A stretch of 54,177 nucleotides of DNA from Oscillospiraceae bacterium. GTDB taxonomy: Bacteria > Bacillota > Clostridia > Oscillospirales > Oscillospiraceae. A program made the position numbers and the translations under genes. This document shows positions 23,426 through 32,020 of the stretch, piece by piece (position 1 is the stretch's first letter; every line of letters starts with the position of its first letter). The DNA lies in NCBI GenBank assembly GCA_902795045.1, contig CADBJU010000022.1:1-54177 (forward strand), written 5' to 3'. The notes under the pieces are model-generated. The model did not search any database, was not told the DNA's origin, and saw only the letters and a program-made list of their open reading frames with translations.

Positions 23426-24294
23426 TTGCTTTCTGTTGTTCTCCCTTCCTACAATGAAGAAAAAATGATCCCCATCGCGACGCAGCGCCTCGGCGGCATC
23501 CTGAGCGGGGAGGGGATCGATTACGAGCTGCTGTTTGTGGACGACGGCTCCCGCGACGGCACCTGGAAAGAGATCCAGCGCTGCTCAAAGGAGGACCGGC
23601 ACGTGGTCGGCGTGCATTTCAGCCGCAACTTCGGCAAGGAGGCCGCCATGTTCGCGGGCCTCGAGCAGGCAAAAGGCGACTGTGTGGTGGTGCTCGACTG
23701 CGACCTGCAGCACCCGCCCGAGAAGATCGTGGAAATGTACCGGCTCTGGGAGCAGGGCTATGAGGTGGTCGAGGGCATCAAGGAGGACAGAGGCGAGGAG
23801 AGCGCTTTCCATAAGTTTGCCTCCAACAGCTTCTACAGCCTTATCAGCCGCGCCACTGGCATGGATATGGGCGCCTCCTCGGACTTTAAGCTCCTTGACC
23901 GCAAGGTGGTGGACACCCTGAACGCCCTGCCGGAGCGCAATGTCTTCTTCCGCGCCCTGTCCTTCTGGGTCGGCTTCAAGAAGGCGGAGGTCCGCTACCG
24001 CTCACGAATATCGCCTCCTTCTCCTCGGCGCCGCTGCATATCGTGACGGTGATGGGCGTGCTGACGCTCATCGTGGCGGTGGTTTTCGGCGTCATCTCCC
24101 TGGTGCAGAAGATCATGGGCGTTGCCCAGCCGGGCTTTACCACGGTGATTTTGCTGCTGCTCATCATCGGCAGCTTTCTCATGATTTCCCTCGGCATCAT
24201 CGGCTACTACCTCGCCCGCATCTATGACGAGATCAAGGGCCGTCCGCGATATATCATTTCCCGTATCTGCGGCAGGGAGGAAGAGAGCAAATGA
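23426..24294 (+). pseudogene. GT2 polyprenyl-phosphate glycosyltransferase (GtrB/DPM-like), frameshifted with a small deletion
   Basis: TTG start with AAGGAGGGATCCC. The first 190 residues are a GT2 catalytic domain: LPSYNEEKMIP, LLFVDDGSRDGT (about 33-44), VVLDCDLQHPPEKI (about 88-101). It should continue with a loop of about 20 residues and two membrane helices. Instead the frame runs off after KKAEVRYR near 24000. The other frame picks up LTNIASFSSAPLHIVTVMGV from 24001 and continues through two helices to a normal end at 24294. So about 20 codons are missing and the frame is lost at one point. Either a recent mutation or an assembly error. Confidence 0.8.
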
Positions 24295-24737
24295 TCGAGA
24301 AAATCAAGGCCCTGCTGGTAAAGTACCGGGAGATCATCGTCTATGTCATCGTCGGCGGCATGACCACAGTGGTATCCTGGGGCTGCAAGTTCCTCTTCGG
24401 CGCGATCTTTTACCCCGGCGTCACGGTCCCTACGGTCGCGCAGAACACGGTGCTGAGCATCGTGGAGAATGTTTCGGGCATCCTTTTTGCCTACTACCCG
24501 AATCGCCGCTGGGTCTTTCAGAGCAAGGACCCCGATATTTTGAAGGAGTTTTCCGGCTTCGTCGGCTCCCGCCTGGGGACCTGGGGCCTGAGCTATGTGC
24601 TGAACCTGCTGCTTGTCAACGTCCTGCATCTGGACTACCGCGTCGCCACGGTCATCGTCGGCGTGGCGGTGGTCATCGGCAACTACGTCATCAGCAAGTT
24701 CCTGGTGTTTCGGAAGAAAAAGAATGAAAACGAATAA
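24291..24737 (+). CDS. gtrA: GtrA-like flippase family membrane protein
   Basis: A 148-residue protein with four helices (YVIVGGMTTVVSWGCKFLF near the start, NYVISKFLVF near the end), the GtrA/DPMS3 family, thought to help flip or present polyprenyl-phosphate sugars. It overlaps the preceding GT2 stop by ATGA and the next start by 14 bases, so the operon is tightly coupled. Confidence 0.85.
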   Translation: MIEKIKALLVKYREIIVYVIVGGMTTVVSWGCKFLFGAIFYPGVTVPTVAQNTVLSIVENVSGILFAYYPNRRWVFQSKDPDILKEFSGFVGSRLGTWGLSYVLNLLLVNVLHLDYRVATVIVGVAVVIGNYVISKFLVFRKKKNENE

Positions 24738-25269
24738 AGGGCGGGCCTATACCGTGGCCTTCTGCAGCCTGATGGCGGCGCTGGGCGCTGTGCTGATGCT
24801 GACGGGAGGGCTTGTACCGGTGATGACCTACTGCTCGCCGCTGCTGGCGGGGGTGCTGCTGATCCCGGTACTGCGGGAGTTCGGGAAAAAATGGGCCTGG
24901 CTCGTATGGCTCGTGACGGCGCTGCTGTCCATGATCCTGAGCGCGGACAAGGAGGCGGCGCTGTTCTATCTGTTTCTCGGCTATTATCCGATTTTGAAGC
25001 AGAGCTTTGACAGGGTAAAGCCAAAGCCGCTGGCCCTGGTTTTGAAGCTCCTGTTTTTCACGGCGGCGGTGGGAGCCATGTACGCGCTGATCTATTATGT
25101 GCTTCGGCTGGACGTCGGCCTTGAAGAGCTGGAGGAGCTGGGAAAGCTCGCAGGCGCGGCCTTCTACGTGATGCTGGTCGTCTGCATGCTGATCTACGAC
25201 TACGCGCTCGGAAACCTCGCTATCCTCTATGAGTACCGCCTGCGGCCCAGGCTGATGAAGATGAAATAA
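24724..25269 (+). CDS. Small polytopic membrane protein of unknown function
   Basis: A 181-residue protein with about five hydrophobic helices (VAFCSLMAALGAVLMLTG at the start) and a charged C-terminus. The layout recalls ECF-type S components and similar small clostridial membrane proteins, but I see no ligand motif. It overlaps gtrA and closes the operon before a terminator. Confidence 0.6.
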   Translation: MKTNKGRAYTVAFCSLMAALGAVLMLTGGLVPVMTYCSPLLAGVLLIPVLREFGKKWAWLVWLVTALLSMILSADKEAALFYLFLGYYPILKQSFDRVKPKPLALVLKLLFFTAAVGAMYALIYYVLRLDVGLEELEELGKLAGAAFYVMLVVCMLIYDYALGNLAILYEYRLRPRLMKMK

Positions 25270-25274
25270 AAAAT

Positions 25275-25307
25275 TGCCCTTCCCTGACCGAAAACCAGGG
25301 AAGGGCA
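25275..25307 (+). terminator. Terminator of the glycosyltransferase operon
   Basis: TGCCCTTCCCTG / CAGGGAAGGGCA around ACCGAAAAC, followed by TCGTTTCTTTATTT. Confidence 0.88.
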
Positions 25308-25360
25308 TCGTTTCTTTATTTGGGTATCGGGGTTATTCGGCAAGTATCAGCTTCTGGCTT

Positions 25361-25500
25361 GTCATTGCGAACCAGTGACCGATGTCACTGGTGTGGCAAT
25401 CCGTACTCTCAGCGACAAGGTAAATATCTGCATAATATAAAGTGCCTCCGGCGGGCGGATTGCCACGTCACCAGTGTGCGCACTGGTTCCTCGCAATGAC
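25361..25500. repeat. Palindromic dispersed repeat, about 140 bp
   Basis: The left part begins GTCATTGCGAACCAGTGACC and ends GTGTGGCAATCCG; the right part begins CGGATTGCCACGTCACCAG and ends CCTCGCAATGAC, its inverted copy. Between them lie 52 bases of unrelated sequence. Each arm itself contains an inner palindrome (CCAGTGACCGATGTCACTGG and ACCAGTGTGCGCACTGGT). The ends (GTCATTGCGA...TCGCAATGAC) resemble a repeat seen widely in clostridial genomes. No coding capacity. Confidence 0.8.
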
Positions 25501-25537
25501 TGGTTGGTTGAAAAAACCGATATGTATGTTCCGATCA

Positions 25538-27832
25538 TCACACGCAGGGATTCTGGCCCTTGTATTCCACGCAAAGCATGGTCATGTCGTCAAACTGCTC
25601 GGCGTCCAGGACAAAGCTGTCCACCGCGTCCTTGACATTTTGCAGGATCGCCTTCGGCGCGGCGGCGGGCTCGCGGTTCAGGGCCTCGAGCATGCGCTCG
25701 GTGCCGAACATCTCATTCTGCGCATTCGTCGCCTCGGGCACGCCGTCGGTGTACACAAAGAGCCTGGAGCCGGGCGTGAGCGTCAGCTCGTATTCCTTAT
25801 ACTGCACACCCTCCATTCCGCCGATGACGAAGCCATGCTTATCCTTCACAAGCGCAAACTTGCCGCCTGCGGGCATCAGGACGGGGTATTCGTGCCCGGC
25901 ATTCGCCGCCGTGACCTTGCCGGTGACGGTGTCCAGCACGCCGAACCAGACGGTGACAAACATCTCCTCGCGGTTGTTGGCGCAAAGCTGGCGGTTCACC
26001 TCCTGCAGCACTTTGGCGGGGCTGCGGAGTGTCATGGCGAGGTTTTGCACCAGGATCTTCGAGATCATCATAAACAGCGCCGCCGGTACGCCCTTGCCCG
26101 ACACGTCCGCCATCACAAGGCCGAGGTGGGTGTCGTCGATGAGGAAGAAGTCGTAGAAGTCGCCGCCTACCTCCTTGGCGGGGGCCATGCTGGCGTAGAT
26201 GTCAAACTCGGCCCGCTCGGGGAAGGGCGGGAAGATGTTCGGCAGCATGTCCGCCTGGATGCGGGAGGCAAGGGCCAGCTCCGTGCCGATGCGCTTTTTC
26301 TCCGCGGTGATGGTGATGATCTCGTCGATATAGTCCTGCGTCCGCTTCGTCAGGGCGTTGAAGGACTCCGCCAGGATCTCGATCTCGTCGCCCGTTCGGT
26401 AGCTGTCGTCCAGTATGAAAATGCCGTCGCCGTTTTTCTGGGCGTTGATGTGGCGGGTCAGCTGATTGAGGGGCTTGACGATATGCCAGCCCGTCGTCTG
26501 GGCCGCAATGAGCGCGATCAGAACGATGAGGACGATCACAGCGATGACGGTGCGCACGGACCTTTTCGCGCCCTCCCGATAGGCTGCGCTTGCATTGTTG
26601 TTGATTTCATCATATTTTGCCAGCATGGACGCGGTCGGCCGCTGGGTGATGCCCTTGTCCACAACCGAGATGACCGTCCAGCCCACGGAGGGCATGGGCG
26701 CGCCGGAGAGATAGCATTCCCGGCCCTCGATCTCGATCTCGGTGACACCCGTGCTCTCGGTGAGCGCCCGGGTGATGAAGGCCGCGAGCTTCGGGTTGCC
26801 GCTTTGGCGCAGATCCAGGGCGCGGCTCGAGAGTTCGGGCTTGAAGATGCCTTCGGTCTTCGGGGAGAAGAGCACCTGCCCGCTTTCGCCCACCACGCAC
26901 AGGAAACCGCCCTCGGTGGCCGTGTCGTTGACGTAGTTGCTGATGGAGGTCAGGAAGATGTCCGCCCCCACGACCGCGACGAGTTCACCGTCCCGGTAGA
27001 CGGGCGCGGCGCAGACGATGCCCAGAATGCCGGTGAAGGTGTCCGCCTCTACGTTTGTAAAGATGAGCTCGCCCGCCTCGACAGCCTGCCTGTACCAGGG
27101 GCGCGTGCGGATCTCGGTGGCGTAGGCCACGCTGCCGTCGTCGTTGATGTAGACATCGGCCCGGTCGTCCACGAACAGGATGCAGCCGTCGGTGGTTGCC
27201 ACAAAGCAGGAGTTGAGCTTGTCACAGCTTTCAAACATGGCCAGCATGATCTCGCTCATGTTCGCCGCGATCCCCAGGTCCCGGGAGGCGTTGGGATCGA
27301 CGCCCCGCTCGTGCTGCATCTGCACGGAGGCCTTCCCGGCGTTGGCCGCGTCCGGGTAGGCGAAGGCGTGCGGGGTCAGGGTGTCGGCTCGCCCGAAATA
27401 TTGCTCCGCCACGGTCTGGAGTATCGTCACGTTTCCCCGCACCTCGGAGAAGAGATCGTCGGCAATGTATGCCTGCAGGCCGGTGCTGCGTTTTAAAAAA
27501 GCGCTCATGACAGCCTCCATGGCAGACTCGGAGGTGTCCTTGATCGAGGCCTGCTGCTCGGCGCCTGTCCGCTGCACGATCGCCGACAGATGCTTCATGT
27601 GGATGCCGAACACAACGGTATATGTGCCGATCAGCCCTACGATGAGAAACAGGATGAGGCTGAAAATCTTGCTTTGCAGGCCGCCTATTTTGATTCCGCG
27701 TATCGTTTTCATGTGCATATCAAAGTCCGGGCCGGTCAGTCCGGCGTTGGCTGTATATCGAAACTGTATCCTCCCGAGCAGCTGTTCGGATGCACGGGGG
27801 ATCTTGTTCATATTAACATAACACCCGTTCAT
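25538..27832 (-). CDS. Membrane Cache-HAMP-PP2C serine phosphatase (SpoIIE/RsbU-type)
   Basis: A 764-residue signalling protein: helix at about 56-78, extracellular Cache-type sensor (about 80-420, with TRPWYRQAVEAGELIFTNV and PVYRDGELVAVVGADI), second helix at about 428-448, HAMP, then a PP2C-type SpoIIE domain (about 530-755) with EVGGDFYDFF, VMADVSGKGVPAALFM, VYTDGVPEATN and FDDMTML holding the metal-binding aspartates. It should dephosphorylate an anti-sigma antagonist in response to an outside signal. No partner gene is adjacent. The start is uncertain: no good ribosome binding site precedes the first ATG, and ATGs 7, 38 and 40 codons later are possible. Confidence 0.85.
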   Translation of the reverse strand: MNGCYVNMNKIPRASEQLLGRIQFRYTANAGLTGPDFDMHMKTIRGIKIGGLQSKIFSLILFLIVGLIGTYTVVFGIHMKHLSAIVQRTGAEQQASIKDTSESAMEAVMSAFLKRSTGLQAYIADDLFSEVRGNVTILQTVAEQYFGRADTLTPHAFAYPDAANAGKASVQMQHERGVDPNASRDLGIAANMSEIMLAMFESCDKLNSCFVATTDGCILFVDDRADVYINDDGSVAYATEIRTRPWYRQAVEAGELIFTNVEADTFTGILGIVCAAPVYRDGELVAVVGADIFLTSISNYVNDTATEGGFLCVVGESGQVLFSPKTEGIFKPELSSRALDLRQSGNPKLAAFITRALTESTGVTEIEIEGRECYLSGAPMPSVGWTVISVVDKGITQRPTASMLAKYDEINNNASAAYREGAKRSVRTVIAVIVLIVLIALIAAQTTGWHIVKPLNQLTRHINAQKNGDGIFILDDSYRTGDEIEILAESFNALTKRTQDYIDEIITITAEKKRIGTELALASRIQADMLPNIFPPFPERAEFDIYASMAPAKEVGGDFYDFFLIDDTHLGLVMADVSGKGVPAALFMMISKILVQNLAMTLRSPAKVLQEVNRQLCANNREEMFVTVWFGVLDTVTGKVTAANAGHEYPVLMPAGGKFALVKDKHGFVIGGMEGVQYKEYELTLTPGSRLFVYTDGVPEATNAQNEMFGTERMLEALNREPAAAPKAILQNVKDAVDSFVLDAEQFDDMTMLCVEYKGQNPCV

Positions 27833-27869
27833 TATTCAAGCTATTTCTGCAAAGGATAAAAGTCAGGCG

Positions 27870-27899
27870 TTTACATACCATGTAGGTATATGGTATACT
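27870..27899 (+). promoter_or_regulatory. Promoter with overlapping palindrome upstream of the nitroreductase-like gene
   Basis: TTTACA (27870-27875), 18-base spacer, TATACT (27894-27899) with an extended TGG before it. ATACCAT (27875-27881) and ATGGTAT (27890-27896) form an inverted repeat across the spacer, a plausible operator. Confidence 0.6.
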
Positions 27900-27965
27900 G
27901 CTGTAAGGACAGAGCAAAAAAGTGAAGATCCGGTGGAGGAAGCTGAAAGGAAGGGGAGACGCTTC

Positions 27966-28631
27966 GTGGAAAACGCAATGGAACTGATCAGAGCGCGCCA
28001 CAGTGTGCGCGGGTATCTGGACAAAAGAATCCCGGAGGATGTAAGGGAGAAGCTGGACGCCTTCGTATCGGAGCTCAACGGACAGAGCGGCCTACATATC
28101 CAGATCCTCTATGACGAGCCGGCCTGCTTCGGCTCCCGCATGGCAAAATACGGGCGCTTTGAAAACTGCTCCAACTACATCGCCATGGTGGGCAAGAAGG
28201 CGCCGGACCTGGAGGAGCGCTGCGGCTATTACGGGGAAAAGCTGGTTTTGAAGGCGCAGGAGCTGGGGCTGAACACCTGCTGGGCCGCGCTGACCCACGG
28301 CAAAAGCCTGGCGCAGCTCGCGGACGGCGAGACCGAGGTCATCCTCATCGCCCTCGGCTACGGCAAAACCCAGGGCGCAAGCCGCAGGAGCAAGAAGCCT
28401 GTCGATGTCAGCAATGTCTCCGACACAAGCCCCGATTGGTTTAAGCGGGGGATCGAGGCTGCGCTGCTGGCGCCCACCGCGGTCAACCAGCAGAAGTTTC
28501 ATTTTACCCTGAAGGACGGCCGCGTATCGGCAAAGCCCGGGCTGATCGGCGGCTGCCTCAAAATCGATCTCGGCATCGTCAAATGCCACTTCGAGCTGGG
28601 CGCGGGCAAGGAAAACTTCACCTGGGCATAA
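27966..28631 (+). CDS. Nitroreductase-like flavoprotein
   Basis: About 221 residues. MELIRARHSVRGYLDKRIPE is the FMN-binding N-terminus of the nitroreductase fold, GEKLVLKAQELGLNTCWAAL and VILIALGYGK are the usual middle strands, and LLAPTAVNQQKFHF lies near the end. It belongs to the short TM-nitroreductase group; the substrate is unknown. The GTG at 27966 has AAGGGGAGACGCTTC in front; a GTG 11 codons earlier is less well placed. Monocistronic, with its own promoter and a hairpin behind. Confidence 0.78.
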   Translation: MENAMELIRARHSVRGYLDKRIPEDVREKLDAFVSELNGQSGLHIQILYDEPACFGSRMAKYGRFENCSNYIAMVGKKAPDLEERCGYYGEKLVLKAQELGLNTCWAALTHGKSLAQLADGETEVILIALGYGKTQGASRRSKKPVDVSNVSDTSPDWFKRGIEAALLAPTAVNQQKFHFTLKDGRVSAKPGLIGGCLKIDLGIVKCHFELGAGKENFTWA

Positions 28632-28656
28632 AAAAGCAATACAGCACCATGTGGAA

Positions 28657-28685
28657 AGCAGCACCCCGTATGTTGGGGTGCTGCT
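28657..28685 (+). terminator. Hairpin behind the nitroreductase-like gene
   Basis: AGCAGCACCCC / GGGGTGCTGCT around GTATGTT; a T-run comes only 15 bases later, so termination may be partial. Confidence 0.65.
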
Positions 28686-28716
28686 CACTGCGTGTCCGGT
28701 TTTTCCTGTTTGGGTG

Positions 28717-28748
28717 GATTACAGACTATCTTTATGGTATACTTATAA
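28717..28748 (+). promoter_or_regulatory. Extended -10 promoter of the polymerase operon, shared motif
   Basis: GATT-ACAGACTATCTTT then ATGGTATACTTAT. TATACT is at 28738-28743 with a TGG extension and no good -35. Nearly the same 32 bases occur at 48279-48310. Confidence 0.55.
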
Positions 28749-28769
28749 AACAGAAAGGCGGTGGCACGG

Positions 28770-30278
28770 ATGCCGGAGAAAACCTATATCGCGATTGATC
28801 TGAAAAGCTTCTATGCCTCCGTCGAGTGCCGGGAGCTGGGAAAGGATCCGCTGACAACCAATCTGGTCGTGGCGGATCAGAGCCGCACGGAGAAGACCAT
28901 CTGCCTTGCAGTTTCCCCGTCGCTGAAGGCCCACGGCATCCCCGGGCGGGCGCGGCTCTTTGAGGTCGTGCAGCAGGTAAAACGCGTCAATGCCGGGCGG
29001 CGCGCGAAAGCCCCGGGACATACCTTCACGGGCAAATCCGCCGATGCAGCGGCGCTTGAAAACGATCCGTCCCTGGAGCTTGACTGCATCGTCGCCACGC
29101 CCCGCATGGCGTATTATATGGACTACAGTACGCGCATCTATAACATCTATCTCAAATACGCGGCCCCGGAGGATATCCATGTCTACTCCATCGACGAGGT
29201 GTTTATCGACGCCACCGACTACCTGAAAACAAACGGCATGAGCGCCCATGATTTTGCCATGCTGATGATCCGGGACGTGCTCAAAACCACCGGCATCACC
29301 GCGACGGCGGGCATCGGCCCCAATCTCTATCTCTGCAAGGTCGCCATGGATATCTGGGCAAAGCACATCCCGGCGGACAGGGACGGCGTGCGCATCGCCG
29401 AGCTCGACGAGATGACCTACCGGCGGTATCTCTGGGCGCACAGACCGATCACGGACTTCTGGCGCGTCGGCAGGGGCATTGCGAAAAAGCTTGCAGACTA
29501 CGGCATGTACACCATGGGCGATGTGGCACGCTGTTCTGTCGGCGGACCCAATGAATATAAAAACGAGGCGCTTTTGTACAGGCTCTTCGGCGTGAACGCG
29601 GAGCTGCTGATCGACCACGCCTGGGGCTGGGAGCCCTGCGAGATCCGGCATATCAAGGCCTTCAAGCCGGAGAGCAGCAGCGTCAGCATCGGTCAGGTCC
29701 TGCCCGAACCCTATCCCTTCGACAAGGCCCGCATGATCGTCCGGGAGATGACGGACGGCCTGGTCATGGACCTTGTGGATAAGAGACTTGTGACAGACCA
29801 GATCGTACTGACGGTCGGGTATGACATAGAAGGTCTTACAGAGAATTATAAAGGGGAAGTCCAGACGGACTGGTACGGGCGGAAGATGCCGAAGATGGCC
29901 CACGGCTCGGAGAACATCGGGCAGATGACTTCCTCCACAAAGCGCATCATGGAGGCCGTCCTGCGGCTGTATGACCGCATCGTCGACAGAAAGCTGCCGG
30001 TGCGACGGATGTATGTGGCGGCAAATCATATCACGGACGCCGCGACTATAAAGGCAGAGCCGAGCTTTGAGCAGATGGATCTCTTCGCGGACCTTGATGC
30101 GGAGAAGGAAAAACGGGAAAAAGAAGCAGCCGCCCGGGAAAAAGAGGAGCGGCTGCAGCAGGCTATGCTGTCGATCAAAAAGCGCTACGGGAAAAACGCC
30201 ATCCTGCACGGGACAAGCTACGAGGAAGGCGCGACCGGGCGTGAGAGGAACGGACAGATCGGAGGGCACAAGGCATAA
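28770..30278 (+). CDS. Y-family translesion DNA polymerase (UmuC/DinB-like)
   Basis: About 502 residues. Catalytic acids in AIDLKSFYASVECRE (near the start) and SIDEVFIDATDY (about 145-156), followed by ITATAGIGPNLYLCKVAMD, a helix-hairpin-helix (WRVGRGIAKKLADYGMYTMG) and the little-finger domain. The C-terminal tail is a charged coiled-coil rich in KEKREKEAAAREKEERL. It is longer than DinB (351) and of the UmuC-like group common in Firmicutes and their mobile elements. The ATG at 28770 is preferred over the GTG at 28761 because of AAAGGCGG spacing. The next gene starts inside its stop codon. Confidence 0.88.
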   Translation: MPEKTYIAIDLKSFYASVECRELGKDPLTTNLVVADQSRTEKTICLAVSPSLKAHGIPGRARLFEVVQQVKRVNAGRRAKAPGHTFTGKSADAAALENDPSLELDCIVATPRMAYYMDYSTRIYNIYLKYAAPEDIHVYSIDEVFIDATDYLKTNGMSAHDFAMLMIRDVLKTTGITATAGIGPNLYLCKVAMDIWAKHIPADRDGVRIAELDEMTYRRYLWAHRPITDFWRVGRGIAKKLADYGMYTMGDVARCSVGGPNEYKNEALLYRLFGVNAELLIDHAWGWEPCEIRHIKAFKPESSSVSIGQVLPEPYPFDKARMIVREMTDGLVMDLVDKRLVTDQIVLTVGYDIEGLTENYKGEVQTDWYGRKMPKMAHGSENIGQMTSSTKRIMEAVLRLYDRIVDRKLPVRRMYVAANHITDAATIKAEPSFEQMDLFADLDAEKEKREKEAAAREKEERLQQAMLSIKKRYGKNAILHGTSYEEGATGRERNGQIGGHKA

Positions 30279-30682
30279 TGGAAATCTCCCACGAATACGA
30301 CGATATCATCAATCTGCCCCATCATGTGTCCGCAGAGCGGCCGCACATGCCGATGATCGACCGGGCCGCGCAGTTTAAGCCCTTTGCTGCCCTGACCGGG
30401 TACGACGCGGCGATCGTCGAGACCGCGCGCCTGACCGATGCGAAACGGGAGCTGACGGAGGAACAGAAGGAAGCGATCGGCATACAGCTTCGCGCACTGC
30501 GGGACAGGCTGAAAACCGATCCGCAGGTCAGTGTTACCTGGTTCGTTCCCGACAGCCGGAAAGCGGGCGGCGCGTATAAGACCGTGAGCGGGGCGGCCCG
30601 GCGGGTCGACGAAATGCGCGGCGTTCTGGAGATGCGCAGCGGGGCCGTGATCGCGTTCGACGATATTATCAGTTTGGAATAA
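30278..30682 (+). CDS. YolD-like partner protein of the Y-family polymerase
   Basis: A 134-residue protein starting in the stop codon of the polymerase (TAATG, 1-base overlap). HPHMPMIDRAAQFKPFAAL-like opening (RPHMPMIDRAAQFKPFAALT) and a VSVTWFVPDSRKAGGAYKTV core fit the YolD-like family that goes with UmuC-type genes in Gram-positives. Probable accessory factor of translesion synthesis. Confidence 0.8.
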   Translation: MEISHEYDDIINLPHHVSAERPHMPMIDRAAQFKPFAALTGYDAAIVETARLTDAKRELTEEQKEAIGIQLRALRDRLKTDPQVSVTWFVPDSRKAGGAYKTVSGAARRVDEMRGVLEMRSGAVIAFDDIISLE

Positions 30683-30715
30683 GCAGTTTCTTGCGCAAAA
30701 AGAGGAGAATGGAAA

Positions 30716-31993
30716 ATGAGCGAATTCTATGAGCCGATGCTGTACCTGTCCACGCCCGACCACCCCAATACGATGGGCGTGCTGGCCGTTTTGAAGGAGG
30801 CGGTGGACGGAGAACTCCTGCGGGAAGTCGTGGAGGAACTGCGCACGCGGTTTCCGTACTTTTACGTGAAAGCCGAATCGCGGGGAAATGACCTGGTTCC
30901 CGTGCCGAACGCGCTCCCCATGACCGTGCGGGACAGCTGGGCCCCGATCAGGCTGAACGCGGAGGAATCCAATTACCATCTCGCTGCATGGAAGTATGAG
31001 GGAAAGCGCCTTGCATTTGAGATTTCACATTCGCTGACGGACGGCGCGGGGGTGCTCCCGTACTTCAAAAGCGCCCTGTACCTCTATCTGTCCCGCAGGA
31101 CCGGGCAGAGCTTTGACCCCACAGGATTTCGCCTGCCGGGAGACGACATCCCGGAGAGCGAGACGGGAAACCCCTTTGCGGGCCTGAATATCGACGGGGC
31201 CGAAGAGCCGCTGTACCGGAAGGAGACGGAAAAGGACTTCTTTCGCTTGAACGACGGCACGGAGTCTGATGCGCGCGTGACGTACATAAAACTCTCCGAA
31301 GCGCAGCTCATGCAGTATTGCAGGGATTTTGACGGGAGCCCCAACGCTTTTTTGGCTGTGATGCTCGCAAGAGCGGCGCGGCGCTATGACAGCGCAAGCG
31401 AAAAGACCGTCAGCGTCGCCATTGCGATCGACCACAAGGCAATGCTCGGAAACCGCGACAACTACCGCATGTTTGCCAATATCGTGGAGCTGGACTTCCC
31501 GAAAAGCAGGCCGCTTGACGACCTGATGAAAGCCTGCACGATGGCCCGTGGGCAGGTGATGCTGCAGGCGCAGCCGGAAAACTCGCTCTGGGCCATGAAA
31601 CAGAGAAAGCTGCTTTATGCAAAGCTTGAGCAGATGCCGCTGGAGATGAAGCTGGGTGTTATCGCAAAATCCGCGGGGAGCCCACGGTGGAGCATCTCCA
31701 TCTCCTACGCAAACAGCAGAACCTTCGGCCCGCTGGACCCGTATATAGAGGAGCTGTATATGCTGGCAGAGTTGGGCGTTTCGGATATCATGTGCGAGAT
31801 CGCATGCCTCAACCACTGCTTCTTCCTGGCAGTCGGCCAGAACTTCTCTTCCAATCAGTTTGTGGATGCGGTTCTCAATGAGCTTGCATCCGTTGGCATC
31901 GACTATGAGGTAATGGGAAGAGAGCCCCTGCGCCTGTGCGGGCTCGAGGCATACAGCGCAATGGGTGGGGAGGAAGAAGGACAGCGGGACTGA
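30716..31993 (+). CDS. Condensation/acyltransferase-superfamily protein
   Basis: A 425-residue cytoplasmic protein with the HxxxDG signature of the chloramphenicol-acetyltransferase/condensation superfamily (ISHSLTDGAGVLPYF, about 102-116) and a late SISYANSRTFGPL segment in place of the usual DFGWG loop. It resembles the wax-ester/alcohol acetyltransferase side of that superfamily. No carrier protein or synthetase is near, so a stand-alone acyl transfer is likely; substrate unknown. AGAGGAG precedes the ATG. A 33-base gap follows the YolD-like gene. Confidence 0.7.
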   Translation: MSEFYEPMLYLSTPDHPNTMGVLAVLKEAVDGELLREVVEELRTRFPYFYVKAESRGNDLVPVPNALPMTVRDSWAPIRLNAEESNYHLAAWKYEGKRLAFEISHSLTDGAGVLPYFKSALYLYLSRRTGQSFDPTGFRLPGDDIPESETGNPFAGLNIDGAEEPLYRKETEKDFFRLNDGTESDARVTYIKLSEAQLMQYCRDFDGSPNAFLAVMLARAARRYDSASEKTVSVAIAIDHKAMLGNRDNYRMFANIVELDFPKSRPLDDLMKACTMARGQVMLQAQPENSLWAMKQRKLLYAKLEQMPLEMKLGVIAKSAGSPRWSISISYANSRTFGPLDPYIEELYMLAELGVSDIMCEIACLNHCFFLAVGQNFSSNQFVDAVLNELASVGIDYEVMGREPLRLCGLEAYSAMGGEEEGQRD

Positions 31994-32020
31994 GGCGTTC
32001 CGTTATGGATGATATGTGAA

